Assembly: GCA_003252395.1 (NCBI GenBank)
Contig: QKEL01000008.1
Location: 434,001-498,000, forward strand
Direction: 5' to 3'
Source: Spirochaetales bacterium
GTDB lineage: Bacteria; Spirochaetota; Spirochaetia; Treponematales; Treponemataceae
Length of the DNA stretch: 64,000 nt
Each line of letters begins with the position of its first letter. Positions within the stretch are counted from its first letter, which is position 1. This document shows positions 1 to 8,478 of this stretch, piece after piece. The position numbers and the translations under genes were made by a program. Under the pieces are notes generated by a model. That model made no database searches. It was not told where the DNA came from and saw only the letters and a program-made list of their open reading frames with translations.

Positions 1-149
1 AGGGAAGGGACGGTGGAGAGCATGCCCAAGGCGAGGGTAAACAATACCATGTGCAGGGGTTCCGGCTCCCGACGGTCCGCGGCCATCAGGTAGAGAAGAT
101 AGGCGACCGGCGGCAATACCGCCAGAATGAGCGAAACGAGCTGAACCAT
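1..149 (-). CDS. PrsW-family intramembrane protease, N-terminal part (cut by window edge)
   Basis: The reverse strand reads an open frame from an ATG at 149 to the left edge, giving about 49 residues. It begins with a hydrophobic segment (roughly residues 3-22), followed by a DRREPEP stretch and a second hydrophobic segment. A first membrane helix followed by an acidic EPEP motif is typical of the PrsW family, membrane metalloprotease-like proteins that cleave anti-sigma factors in Bacillus. Only the N-terminus is visible, so the catalytic residues cannot be checked. The start lies 6 bases after the stop of the FecR gene, so the two are probably co-transcribed and perhaps translationally coupled. 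Confidence 0.65.
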   Translation of the reverse strand, partial: MVQLVSLILAVLPPVAYLLYLMAADRREPEPLHMVLFTLALGMLSTVPS

Positions 150-155
150 CGGGCC

Positions 156-875
156 TTACTCTTCCACTACGGACCAATCCATGGTCTCGCCTATTCGGGC
201 AGCGAGGTTTTCGAGGTCAGCGTCCACGTGGCGGGGGTCCATATCGGCGGGAGCGGGAACGAAGGACACGGTCTCTCCCGTGCCGGTAAAGAGCAGGGCC
301 TCGTGATGGCTCGCTTCCGCGATAACGGACTCGCTTGTTCCCCCGGGGATAAACTCGATTCGGCCGTTGCACGTGCAAAAATAGGTTTCCGCCGCCGTTC
401 CGCTCACCCAAACGCAGAAGCTCGTTCCGCGCACGCCCGCGACGAGGGAAGGAGTCCGTACGTCGAGCTTGCCGCCCGAAAGCTTATTTAGTTTCCGCAA
501 TACCGCGGTAACCTTCCCGCGCTCCACGTTTACCGATTTTTCAAGGTCAGAAAGCCGAACCCGCAATGAAGCGGAAGGGCCGATACTCAGGGCATTCTTC
601 CCGTCGAACACGATCTCGGCCAGGCCGTCCCGGTCGGTTTCAATCAGGGCTCCGTCTCTAATCCCGTCCCCGATGGCCAAGGCCTTGCCGTCCTGGGTTA
701 CCGAACCTTCGAAATAGACTATCGAGGCGAATGGAGCAGCCGCATTGCCGTCCGCCGTACCGCCCCGTATCGATTCCGTCGAGACGCCGTTCGAGCCTGC
801 CGATTTCCCGTGGCAGGAAGCGAGAAGGAGGACCGTTATGGCGAGGATCGCGACGATACCATAATTCTTTTTCAT
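156..875 (-). CDS. FecR-domain lipoprotein
   Basis: This encodes a 239-residue exported lipoprotein. The ATG at 875 is preceded by a GGGAGAG ribosome site and gives a classic lipoprotein signal: MKK, a hydrophobic core, then a LLASC lipobox. An in-frame upstream start at 1004 would bury this signal. Residues about 45-165 match the FecR domain: a GSVTQDGK-like start, an IGD..RDG turn, repeated short beta strands, and the late VAGVRGTSF motif. FecR domains in spirochaetes are usually periplasmic or surface beta-rich proteins of uncertain function, not necessarily iron regulators. The next gene downstream is PrsW-like, which might suggest regulated proteolysis, but no sigma factor is visible. 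Confidence 0.85.
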   Translation of the reverse strand: MKKNYGIVAILAITVLLLASCHGKSAGSNGVSTESIRGGTADGNAAAPFASIVYFEGSVTQDGKALAIGDGIRDGALIETDRDGLAEIVFDGKNALSIGPSASLRVRLSDLEKSVNVERGKVTAVLRKLNKLSGGKLDVRTPSLVAGVRGTSFCVWVSGTAAETYFCTCNGRIEFIPGGTSESVIAEASHHEALLFTGTGETVSFVPAPADMDPRHVDADLENLAARIGETMDWSVVEE

Positions 876-1049
876 GGAAACACTCTCCCTATCTCTCACG
901 CATTCCCAGTATACCCCGTTTTTCAACCGATTTGGCCTCGCGCGCGGAATTTTCCAAAAAAAAAGGGAGGGTGCCGAGCGTGATTCACCATACGGGACGA
1001 ACACCCCTTCTTTTCTCCCCGAAGCGGCCCGGATTGACCCGTTCCCATC

Positions 1050-1079
1050 TTGAATGCGCGAAGGCTTTCATGCTAGGTT
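1050..1079 (+). promoter_or_regulatory. Candidate purE promoter
   Basis: TTGAAT (1050-1055), an 18-base spacer and TAGGTT (1074-1079) lie directly before purE. The -10 box is only 5 bases from the ATG at 1085, so a transcript from here would be leaderless or nearly so. The -10 match is weak, and the alternative ATG at 1070 lies inside this promoter. Confidence 0.35.
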
Positions 1080-1084
1080 CACGT

Positions 1085-1567
1085 ATGAAAGTCACCATCT
1101 TTTTCGGTTCCAAATCAGACACAGAGGTTATGAAGAAAGCGGCCGCCGTGCTTCGCGAATTCGGCGTGGACTATTCTTCTTATATTATCTCGGCCCATCG
1201 CGCGGGAGATCTTCTCGCCGAGACCGTCGCGAAAGCGGAATCGGAGGGATGCGAGGTTATCATCGCCGGGGCGGGACTCGCGGCCCACTTGCCCGGCGTC
1301 ATCGCTTCCATGACCACGCTTCCCGTCATCGGCGTTCCGCTGGACGGGGGCAAGGTAGGCGGGCTCGACGCGCTCCTTTCCATCGTGCAAATGCCGAAAC
1401 AGATCCCGGTCGCCACCGTCGGCCTGGACAACGCCGCCAACGCGGGCTACCTGGCATGCCAAATCCTTTCCATCAAATATCCGGAACTCAAGAGCAAACT
1501 CATCGCATTTCGGGACAAATTAAAGAAAGAAATAGCCGCAGAGGGCGGCAGGGGGATCGATTTATGA
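1085..1567 (+). CDS. purE: N5-carboxyaminoimidazole ribonucleotide mutase PurE
   Basis: This 160-residue protein belongs to the AIR carboxylase / N5-CAIR mutase family and acts in de novo purine synthesis. The phosphate-binding GSKSD motif sits near residue 8. The class I signatures SAHRAGD and [10 protein letters not shown] follow, with the late segment [16 protein letters not shown]. Treponema denticola has a class II, CO2-using PurE; this copy looks class I, which normally works with the ATP-dependent synthetase PurK. No purK lies in the window. The start at 1085 gives the usual MKVxxxxGSKSD N-terminus; an ATG at 1070 would add five residues. It overlaps purC by 4 bases (ATGA) and opens the purine operon. 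Confidence 0.93.
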   Translation: MKVTIFFGSKSDTEVMKKAAAVLREFGVDYSSYIISAHRAGDLLAETVAKAESEGCEVIIAGAGLAAHLPGVIASMTTLPVIGVPLDGGKVGGLDALLSIVQMPKQIPVATVGLDNAANAGYLACQILSIKYPELKSKLIAFRDKLKKEIAAEGGRGIDL

Positions 1568-2304
1568 GCAAGAAAGCGGACGCGATCGCGAAGGGCATCG
1601 TCAAGGGCGAGCAAATGTACGAGGGCAAGGCGAAGAGGGTCTACGCGACCAACGATAGCGGCCTCGTCGTGATCGATTACAAGGACGACGCAACCGCGTT
1701 TAACGGCGAGAAAAAGGGCCAGATCGAGTCGAAGGGCGAGTTGAACAACGCCATCGCCTCCGGGCTTTTCGAGCTTCTCGCGAGCCAGGGCGTCAAGAGC
1801 CATTATATCGCGAAGCTTTCGGACCGCGAGATGCTCTGCCGCAAGGTAAGCATCGTACCCCTCGAGGTAATCGTGCGGAACGTGGCCGCGGGCAGCTTTT
1901 CCAAGCGGCTCGGCGTGGCCGAGGGCTCAGAGCTCAAAACCACGGTTTTCGAGATTTCCTACAAGGACGATTCCCTCGGAGACCCCCTTATCAACGATTA
2001 TCACGCCGTGGCCATCGGCGCCGCCACGTGGAAGGACCTCAAGAATATTTACGCCCAGACCGCGAAAATCAACAAGGTACTGACCAAATTCTTCGCGGAG
2101 CGCGGAATCCGCCTGATCGACTTTAAGCTCGAATTCGGCAAGACCGCCGACGGTAAGATTATCCTGGCCGACGAGATTTCACCGGATACCTGCCGTTTCT
2201 GGGACGCGAAAACCGGGGAAAAGCTCGACAAGGACCGCTTCCGCCGGGACCTCGGCAACGTAAAAGAAGCGTACGTCGAGATTTTCAAGCGCATATCCAA
2301 GTAA
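1564..2304 (+). CDS. purC: Phosphoribosylaminoimidazole-succinocarboxamide synthase
   Basis: SAICAR synthetase joins CAIR and aspartate using ATP. The 246-residue protein is the typical bacterial size. It shows the N-terminal YEGKAKRVY motif (about residues 19-27), the DDATAFNG nucleotide-site segment, the IVRNVAAGS motif and the late [14 protein letters not shown] motif. The start overlaps the purE stop in an ATGA junction, so the two are translationally coupled. No ribosome-binding site is needed beyond the end of purE. Confidence 0.96.
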   Translation: MSKKADAIAKGIVKGEQMYEGKAKRVYATNDSGLVVIDYKDDATAFNGEKKGQIESKGELNNAIASGLFELLASQGVKSHYIAKLSDREMLCRKVSIVPLEVIVRNVAAGSFSKRLGVAEGSELKTTVFEISYKDDSLGDPLINDYHAVAIGAATWKDLKNIYAQTAKINKVLTKFFAERGIRLIDFKLEFGKTADGKIILADEISPDTCRFWDAKTGEKLDKDRFRRDLGNVKEAYVEIFKRISK

Positions 2305-2325
2305 CGTCATATGACGGGAGCGTCC

Positions 2326-3837
2326 ATGGACCAGCAATACGAAAGCGAAGACGGCGATAAGCCGGAAGAATACTGCGGCATCGTCGGCGTATACCTGACG
2401 GATCGGGGAGCCTCGGCGTCGCGGCTCGCCTACTACGGGTTGCAGTCCCTGCAGCATCGGGGTCAGGAAAGCACGGGTATCGCCAGCGCGAACGGCGAGA
2501 AGGTCGACCACTTCCGCAAGATGGGACTCGTGGCCGACGTGTACGACAGGGAAAACCTCTCGAGCCTGGAGGGGCACATCGCCATCGGCCACGTGCTCTA
2601 CTCCACCTCCGGCAAGGCCTCCATCGAAAACGCCCAGCCCTTCGTCTCAAAATCGAAGCTCGGCACCATCGCCATCGCCCATAACGGGAGCCTGGTAAAC
2701 ACCGATCCCATGAAGGAATTCCTGGAGGAGACGGGCTCTACCTTTACGTCTTCGAGCGACTCCGAGGTGATTATCAAGCTCATCGCCAAGAACTATAAAA
2801 AAGGCCTGGAGCGGGCCCTGACCGACACGATACAGCTCATCAAGGGCTCCTTCGCCCTGGCGGTCATGACCGAGAAAACGCTGATCGGCGCGCGCGACCC
2901 GAACGGCATCCGGCCGCTGTGCCTGGGAAAGGTGCAGGACGGATGGATGCTCGCGAGCGAATCGTGCGCCATCGACGCGGTGGGCGGCGAGCTCGTGCGC
3001 GACATTGAGCCGGGCGAAATCGTGATAATCAACGACGACGGGGTGCTTTCGTTCAATTTCGGGGAGAAAACGGCGAAGAAGACCTGCATCTTCGAGTACG
3101 TTTATTTCGCGCGTCCCGATTCGGTGATGGACGGCATACCCGTCCTCGAGGCGCGCATCAAGATGGGCGAGGTGCTTGCCCGGGAATCGGGGGTAGCCGC
3201 CGACGTGGTCGTGGGCGTTCCCGATTCGGGCCTCGGCGCCGCCCTCGGTTTCTCCCGCGCCTCGGGAATCCCGTACGCCATGGGAATCGTAAAAAACAAG
3301 TACATCGGCCGGACCTTTATCGCGCCGAGCCAGGAAGAGCGGGAGCAAATGGTCTTCGTGAAGCTCAACGCCGTGAAAAGCGACATTGAGGGCAAGCGCG
3401 TGGTCATCATCGACGATTCCATCGTCCGGGGAACCACGAGCCGCCGGCTGATCCAGCTCCTGCGCAAGGCGGGCGCCCGTGAAGTGCATTTCCGCATTTC
3501 CTCGCCGCCCGTCAAGTATCCCTGCTATTTCGGCATAGATACCCCGGCAAGGGCGGAACTCATCTCGGCCAATCACGAAATTGACGCCATACGGGAGGCG
3601 ATCGGCGCCGATTCCCTCGCGTTCATTTCCATGGAGGGGATGGTCGAGGCCCTGGACCAGGCGGAATTCGAGGCCACCGGAAAGGTAAACGGCCACGATC
3701 CCCGCCGGGACGCGAAGGACGGAAAGACCGAACGGCGCGCCAACGGCGACGGCGAGGCCACGAATTGCGGCTACTGCCAGGGCTGTTTCGTGGGCGAATA
3801 CCCCATGCCGATGATTGGAGAATTAGGAAAGCGCTGA
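2326..3837 (+). CDS. purF: Amidophosphoribosyltransferase PurF (iron-sulphur, propeptide type)
   Basis: This enzyme commits PRPP to purine synthesis using glutamine. It is 503 residues from the ATG at 2326, which has a GGGAG site 6 bases upstream; the ATG at 2311 has none. The catalytic cysteine is residue 17 (EEY-CGIVGVY), so 16 residues must be removed as a propeptide. The PRPP-binding VVIIDDSIVRGTT motif lies about residue 360. Cysteines in KKTCIFEY, KYPCYFG and the C-terminal NCGYCQGC correspond to the four cluster ligands of the Bacillus-type 4Fe-4S enzyme. A lysine/aspartate-rich insert of roughly 30 residues precedes the C-terminal cysteines. The stop codon sits in the loop of a short GCGC hairpin (about 3827-3845). 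Confidence 0.96.
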   Translation: MDQQYESEDGDKPEEYCGIVGVYLTDRGASASRLAYYGLQSLQHRGQESTGIASANGEKVDHFRKMGLVADVYDRENLSSLEGHIAIGHVLYSTSGKASIENAQPFVSKSKLGTIAIAHNGSLVNTDPMKEFLEETGSTFTSSSDSEVIIKLIAKNYKKGLERALTDTIQLIKGSFALAVMTEKTLIGARDPNGIRPLCLGKVQDGWMLASESCAIDAVGGELVRDIEPGEIVIINDDGVLSFNFGEKTAKKTCIFEYVYFARPDSVMDGIPVLEARIKMGEVLARESGVAADVVVGVPDSGLGAALGFSRASGIPYAMGIVKNKYIGRTFIAPSQEEREQMVFVKLNAVKSDIEGKRVVIIDDSIVRGTTSRRLIQLLRKAGAREVHFRISSPPVKYPCYFGIDTPARAELISANHEIDAIREAIGADSLAFISMEGMVEALDQAEFEATGKVNGHDPRRDAKDGKTERRANGDGEATNCGYCQGCFVGEYPMPMIGELGKR

Positions 3838-3876
3838 TGCGCTTCCCAGCACCCAACGCACAATGAGGAGTCGAAG

Positions 3877-4905
3877 ATGATAGATTACCGCCAATCGGGC
3901 GTGGACGTTGAAGAAGGGTACCGCGCGGTCGACAACTACAAGTCAAGCGCGAAGCGGACCATGGTTCCCGGCGTACTGAACGGGCTCGGCAGTTTCGCCG
4001 GCATGTTCGAGGTTCCCGCGGGTTACCGCGAGCCGGTCATGGTTTCGGGAACCGACGGCGTGGGCACGAAGCTCGATATCGCCTTCGCCCTCAAAAAATA
4101 CGATACCGTGGGTATCGACTGCGTGGCCATGTGCGTGAACGACGTGCTCTGCCACGGCGCGAAACCCCTGTTTTTCCTCGATTACCTCGCGTGCGGAAAG
4201 CTCGAGGCCGACGTGGCAGGCGCCTTGGTCAAGGGCGTGGCCGACGGCTGCGTGCAGGCGGGGGCGGCGCTCATGGGCGGGGAAACCGCCGAAATGCCCG
4301 GCTTTTACGACGAGGGAAAATACGATATCGCGGGCTTTACCGTCGGGATCGCGGAAAAATCGAAGATTATCGACGGATCGAAGATCCGCGAGGGCGACGT
4401 ACTCGTGGGCCTTGAGTCCTCGGGCGTGCACTCCAACGGGTTTTCCCTGGTGCGCAAGCTCGTCTCCGACTACGCCGAGCCCTTCAACGGCAAGCCGATC
4501 GGGGAAACCCTCCTTGAACCCACCCGCATCTACGTGAAACCCGTTCTCGCCCTCCTCGAAAAGATGGACGTCCACGGCATGGTCCACATTACCGGCGGCG
4601 GCTTTTACGAGAATATCCCGCGCATGTACCCGACCGGGGGCATTCACGGCGGAGAGTCCGGCGAGCGGCTCGTTTCCAGGATAAAGAAAGGGAGCTGGCC
4701 CGTGCCCGCGATATTCGGCGAACTGGTCAGGCGCGGCGCGAACCCGGAACGGATGTACCATACCTACAACATGGGTATCGGCTTCATTCTCGCGGTGGCC
4801 AAGGAAGACGCCGACGGCGCCGTCTCCTTCCTGAACGGCCTGGGTTTCCCGGCCCATAAGATAGGAACGGTAGCCCGCGGTACCGAGGACGTTGTTTTTG
4901 ACTGA
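3877..4905 (+). CDS. purM: Phosphoribosylformylglycinamidine cyclo-ligase (AIR synthetase)
   Basis: PurM closes the imidazole ring to give AIR. The 342-residue length is normal. The N-terminus has the family SGVDVEEGYRAV motif, followed by SGTDGVGTKLDIA near residue 50, the MCVNDVL segment, and the GGETAEMPGFY motif near residue 140. HITGGGFYENIPR appears in the C-terminal half. A GAGGAG ribosome site lies 6 bases before the ATG. The 3' end overlaps purN, so translation of the two is probably coupled. Confidence 0.96.
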   Translation: MIDYRQSGVDVEEGYRAVDNYKSSAKRTMVPGVLNGLGSFAGMFEVPAGYREPVMVSGTDGVGTKLDIAFALKKYDTVGIDCVAMCVNDVLCHGAKPLFFLDYLACGKLEADVAGALVKGVADGCVQAGAALMGGETAEMPGFYDEGKYDIAGFTVGIAEKSKIIDGSKIREGDVLVGLESSGVHSNGFSLVRKLVSDYAEPFNGKPIGETLLEPTRIYVKPVLALLEKMDVHGMVHITGGGFYENIPRMYPTGGIHGGESGERLVSRIKKGSWPVPAIFGELVRRGANPERMYHTYNMGIGFILAVAKEDADGAVSFLNGLGFPAHKIGTVARGTEDVVFD

Positions 4906-5944
4906 CCTCACGCGCGGGGAAAAGGGCGATACGGTCTGGCGCCCCGCCGACGCGGGAAGCGGGCCGCGGCTCGTCTCCGAGCCCATAGTGCCGGATACGA
5001 ACAGCTTCGACACCGCGTCCATGGCCCGCGGCGCACCCGGCGTTCCCGGCCGTTTTACCTGGCGGGGGCGGGAGTACCGGGTACGTTCGCTCCTGAACGT
5101 CCGAAAAAACCTGCGGCCCTGCCGGTCCGGCTCGGCCGAACGCTACGTTAACAAACACTTTTACGACATAGAGACCGAAACCGGCGAGCGAATGACCATC
5201 TATCGCACCCGTTCCGGTTCCCTTAAGGATGCCTGGATGCTGTACACGATCGACGAATCCGGTTCGAAGGCCGCGCCCGCCGACGCAACCATTCGCCCCC
5301 TACGGCTCGCGGTACTCGTGTCCGGCGGCGGAACGAACCTGCAAGCCATTATCGACGCGGCAGAAGCGGATAGGATCGCCGGAAGGGAGGCGCAGCCCCC
5401 CAAGGAGGCGGATTTCGAGGTTATCCTCGTTATCGCCGACCGCGAGGGTTGTTTTGCCCTGGAACGGGCGAAACGGTACGGTATTCCCTCGGAAACGGCG
5501 CTTCCCCCCGCCGGAGTACCCCGTCCGGAAGCGCGCCGGGCCGTTTCCGACCGAATTCTCGCCCTGGCGAAGGACGCGGGGGCCGACGCCCTCATCCTCG
5601 CCGGTTTCCTCACCATTCTCAGCGGTCCGATCATCGAGGCCTACGCGAACCGCATCGTGAACCTCCATCCGGCCCTGCTCCCGAAATTCGGCGGGAAGGG
5701 CATGTGGGGCCACCACGTGCACGAGGCGGTCCTCGCCGCCGGCGAGACCGAATCGGGCTGCACCGTCCATCTCGTGGATTCGGGCTGCGATACGGGCCCG
5801 ATACTCCTCCAGCGGAAGGTTCCGGTCCTGGCGGGCGATACCCCCGATAGCCTCGCTGACCGTATCCACGCCGAGGAACATAGGGCCATCGTGGAAGGCG
5901 TGCGAGAATTGGCCTTCAGGCTCCGCGGCGGACGGAGGGACTGA
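4892..5944 (+). CDS. purN: Phosphoribosylglycinamide formyltransferase with an N-terminal extra domain
   Basis: The C-terminal 215 residues (about 138-345) are a complete GAR transformylase: VLVSGGGTNLQAI near residue 142, ADREGC, NLHPALLPKFGG with catalytic Asn and His, HVHEAV, and the catalytic Asp in DSGCDTGPI. The enzyme normally has about 190-200 residues. Here it is preceded by roughly 135 extra residues containing FTWRGREYRVRSLL and HFYDIETETGERMTIY, which resembles the small DUF6504-type domain (weak, by eye). The start is uncertain: TTG at 4892 or 4898 after a GAGG site, overlapping the end of purM, or an ATG at 5021 without a good site. Even the late start keeps the extra domain. 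It follows purM and precedes a DUF368 gene. Confidence 0.9.
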   Translation: MFLTDLTRGEKGDTVWRPADAGSGPRLVSEPIVPDTNSFDTASMARGAPGVPGRFTWRGREYRVRSLLNVRKNLRPCRSGSAERYVNKHFYDIETETGERMTIYRTRSGSLKDAWMLYTIDESGSKAAPADATIRPLRLAVLVSGGGTNLQAIIDAAEADRIAGREAQPPKEADFEVILVIADREGCFALERAKRYGIPSETALPPAGVPRPEARRAVSDRILALAKDAGADALILAGFLTILSGPIIEAYANRIVNLHPALLPKFGGKGMWGHHVHEAVLAAGETESGCTVHLVDSGCDTGPILLQRKVPVLAGDTPDSLADRIHAEEHRAIVEGVRELAFRLRGGRRD

Positions 5945-5949
5945 TCGCC

Positions 5950-6798
5950 GTGTCAGGGTGGCTTTTCGAATTCCTTGAAGGCGTTCTCGTGGGCGCGGGG
6001 GGAATCCTTCCCGGCATTTCGGGGGCTGCACTCGCCGTGGTTTTCGGCCTGTATGAGGAGTTTACCGCCCTCCTTGCCCATCCCAAACGGGAATGGCGGG
6101 AATTCCTCGCCCGTCGGTGGGTCCTCTGCGCGGGAATTGCCGCCGGATTTATCGGCTTTACGGTCTTGCTCAAATTCTTCTTCGCCGAATGGACCGTTCC
6201 CCTCATCTACCTCTTTTCGGGCTTTATCGCCGGGACCCTCCCTTCCATCTGGCGTACCGCGAAACGGCGGGGCATCGGCCCCGCAGGCGGGGCGGCCTTC
6301 TTCATCGCGGCGGGAACCCTCCTCGCCCTCGCCTTCGCCCGACATGCCCATTGGGGCCCCTTCGCCCTTGGCAGCCCGGCGGCGTGCCCCGCGCCGAACG
6401 GCGCCGAAGGAGGCCCCGTGACCCTCTCGGCTTCGTGGGTTATGGCCGGCGCCTTGATCGGAACCGGCTCCCTCCTTCCGGGATTCAGCGCGTCCTTCGT
6501 GCTCATCCTGCTGAACCTCTACGAACCCCTCCTCGACGCCGCGGGCAGCCTCAACCTTCCCGTCCTCGCCCAACTCGGCTCGGGACTCCTGGCGAGCGTC
6601 CTGATACTATCCCGCCTCGTTCACTGGCTCTACGGCCGATTCCACGACGTCATGTCCCTCGCGGTCCTCGGCTTTACCTTGGGATCGCTTATCCTCGCGT
6701 TCCCCGGGCTTCCCGAACCGAAGGAAATCGCGGTCTCCCTCCTCTTGGCCATCTTCGGCCTCGCCTCCTCCCTCTGGCTCGAGTCTCGACTGGACTGA
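5950..6798 (+). CDS. DUF368 (PopT-type) polyprenyl-phosphate transporter
   Basis: This is a 282-residue polytopic membrane protein starting at a GTG 5 bases after purN. The N-terminal GVLVGAGGILPGISGAALA segment and its internal echo GALIGTGSLLPGFSASF are the two inverted-repeat halves of the DUF368 family, each followed by a Leu-Tyr-Glu helix. DUF368 members (PopT) have been shown in other bacteria to recycle undecaprenyl phosphate across the inner membrane for envelope synthesis. There is no metabolic link to the purine genes; the coupling probably reflects shared transcription. About eight or nine hydrophobic segments are visible. Confidence 0.85.
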   Translation: MSGWLFEFLEGVLVGAGGILPGISGAALAVVFGLYEEFTALLAHPKREWREFLARRWVLCAGIAAGFIGFTVLLKFFFAEWTVPLIYLFSGFIAGTLPSIWRTAKRRGIGPAGGAAFFIAAGTLLALAFARHAHWGPFALGSPAACPAPNGAEGGPVTLSASWVMAGALIGTGSLLPGFSASFVLILLNLYEPLLDAAGSLNLPVLAQLGSGLLASVLILSRLVHWLYGRFHDVMSLAVLGFTLGSLILAFPGLPEPKEIAVSLLLAIFGLASSLWLESRLD

Positions 6799-6879
6799 AC
6801 CGCGCGCGCCCTTTTTAACCGTATTCTCACGCGACCCTAACGGGCGCCCAATGCACGTGCCCTACTCTCGAAACCACCT

Positions 6880-8088
6880 ATGAAAGCCCATAAACCATCG
6901 GAACGCGCCTTAAAGGCCGTAACGCATTTCAAGCGCGAACTATCCGGCAGCCTTACGGTTTCCGTCGAGGCCTTCGTCGCGACCCTGTTGGATTCACTCC
7001 GATTCTTCGCCGCCGACGACGAATACGCGGTATTCTCGCGAACGGACGGCGAGGGTCTGAATCTCGTCGGGGGCAGCCCCGCGGCCCGCCTTATTTCCCG
7101 TACAGGGGGCGGCCTATCGGATTGGGGCGACCGCCTTGCCGCCGATAAAATGCTTCACGAAAACGGGAATTCAGGCAATCTCGTGGACCGCCGCTGGCGC
7201 TCATGGATTCTCCTCCCCCTGCCGGCGCGCAAGCAACCGTTGATGGCCGTACTCCTGGCGCGAAAGTCCGGCCGTTTCGCCGAGGGAGAACTCGAGGCCG
7301 CGCGGTACCTTCGGGAATACCTATCGGCGTCGCTGCGGGACGTCCGAAGCCGCAACAGAAAGGCGGCGAGACTCGCGCAGGAAGAACGCCACCGCGCCCT
7401 GCTCCTCACGCAAACGTCGATTGAGCGCGACGCGGGAGACATAGGGGACTTTGGCCGCGGCCGCGATTGGTCGGCGGGGACGGGAAGCGACGCGAGCCTG
7501 GTCCACAAAACGGCGGAGGCGGGAATACTCGGCGCGGTATGCGACGTGACCGCCGGCGACGCGGACCGCCAGGCCGGGCTCGTCTACCTCGACACCTGGT
7601 TCGCCATACTCTCGCAAACCTCCCTTGACGCGAAGGGCATGCTCAGGCGGCTCAACGGCGATATGTTCCGCAGAAAGGCCGAATGCTACGCCTCGGTGGC
7701 CCTTTTAAAACTGGACCAGAAGGGGCGCCGGGCCGAAGTCGCCGGGTGCGGAAGCGTTACCGCCTTCCATTTTCGCCACGGAGAGCTCAAGACACTCATC
7801 CATACCTTCGGCGTCGCCGCGGGGATTTCCGCCGAAACCCCCATCGCGACGTTCAACGTCGCGATGGAACCGGGAGATATCCTGTGCGCCTGTACCGACG
7901 GCCTAACCGAGGCGAGGAGGAAGGGAGGCGATTTCATCGGCGCGGAGGCGATCGCCGACGTTATTACGCGGAACTACTACCTCTCCGCGAGCGACCTTTC
8001 CGCCAAGATACTCGCCATGGTGGCCGAAACCGCCCATGGTGCGACCAATTCGGACGATCGAACCCTGCACGTGCATAAAATCGGATAA
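6880..8088 (+). CDS. SpoIIE-type PP2C phosphatase with N-terminal GAF-like region
   Basis: The 402-residue protein has an N-terminal sensor-like region (about 1-160, GAF-like by size and pattern), a short basic coiled linker, and a C-terminal SpoIIE/RsbU phosphatase domain. The late metal motifs are present: CTDGLTEAR near residue 345 and SDDRTL at the end. The first metal motif is unusual. The GGDYY segment is missing and the following Asp motif reads CDVTAGDAD instead of the usual DVSGHG, so activity may be reduced or altered. It is the first gene of a four-gene partner-switching module and lies 6 bases before the STAS gene. No clear ribosome site precedes the ATG. Confidence 0.82.
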   Translation: MKAHKPSERALKAVTHFKRELSGSLTVSVEAFVATLLDSLRFFAADDEYAVFSRTDGEGLNLVGGSPAARLISRTGGGLSDWGDRLAADKMLHENGNSGNLVDRRWRSWILLPLPARKQPLMAVLLARKSGRFAEGELEAARYLREYLSASLRDVRSRNRKAARLAQEERHRALLLTQTSIERDAGDIGDFGRGRDWSAGTGSDASLVHKTAEAGILGAVCDVTAGDADRQAGLVYLDTWFAILSQTSLDAKGMLRRLNGDMFRRKAECYASVALLKLDQKGRRAEVAGCGSVTAFHFRHGELKTLIHTFGVAAGISAETPIATFNVAMEPGDILCACTDGLTEARRKGGDFIGAEAIADVITRNYYLSASDLSAKILAMVAETAHGATNSDDRTLHVHKIG

Positions 8089-8094
8089 GGAAGC

Positions 8095-8460
8095 ATGGCA
8101 GACGCAAGGAGAAAACCAGTGGAAAAGACCATGAAAATGACAAACGGCGTGTGCGTCGTCTCGGTGGAAGGCGACGTGGACCTCTACTCCGCCCCGGATT
8201 TGCATCGCTCCTGGCTCGAACACGCGGCCAGGCCCGGGGCGCCGGCCTGGGTATTGGACCTCGAAAAGGCCAGCTACCTCGATTCCAGCGGTATCGGCGT
8301 GCTCATGCAGATACTCGGCGATTCGCGCGAAAGGAACATACCCTTCCGTCTGTGCAACGTGCGCGGAATGATCGAAAAGCTTTTGCGCCTCAGCCGGATG
8401 AACGCCGTGCTCCCGATTTCCCGCGACCTGGACGAGGCGCTGATCCAGGCGAAGCGGTAG
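8095..8460 (+). CDS. STAS-domain anti-sigma factor antagonist (RsbV/SpoIIAA type)
   Basis: This 121-residue single-domain protein has the STAS fold pattern: a short beta strand pair ending GDVDLYSAPDL, then VLDLEKASYLDSSGIGVLM near residues 57-75. The DSSG serine is the usual phosphorylation site of the antagonist. An AAGGAAG ribosome site precedes the ATG. It is flanked by two PP2C phosphatase genes and a HATPase kinase gene, so it is probably the switch partner: phosphorylated by the kinase, dephosphorylated by one or both phosphatases. Confidence 0.9.
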   Translation: MADARRKPVEKTMKMTNGVCVVSVEGDVDLYSAPDLHRSWLEHAARPGAPAWVLDLEKASYLDSSGIGVLMQILGDSRERNIPFRLCNVRGMIEKLLRLSRMNAVLPISRDLDEALIQAKR

Positions 8461-8478
8461 GGAGAAGGGAGGAATCAC

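Noticed and set aside
1085..1567. Class II PurE as in Treponema denticola
   Set aside because: The SAHRAGD and [10 protein letters not shown] motifs match class I, not the distinctive class II sequence, even though purK is not present nearby.
2647..3696. Long open frame (349 codons) on the reverse strand inside purF
   Set aside because: It is antisense to a highly conserved gene, has no domain or ribosome site, and long shadows are expected at this GC content.
3943..5022. Long reverse-strand frame inside purM/purN
   Set aside because: Same reason: full overlap with conserved genes and no recognisable motif.
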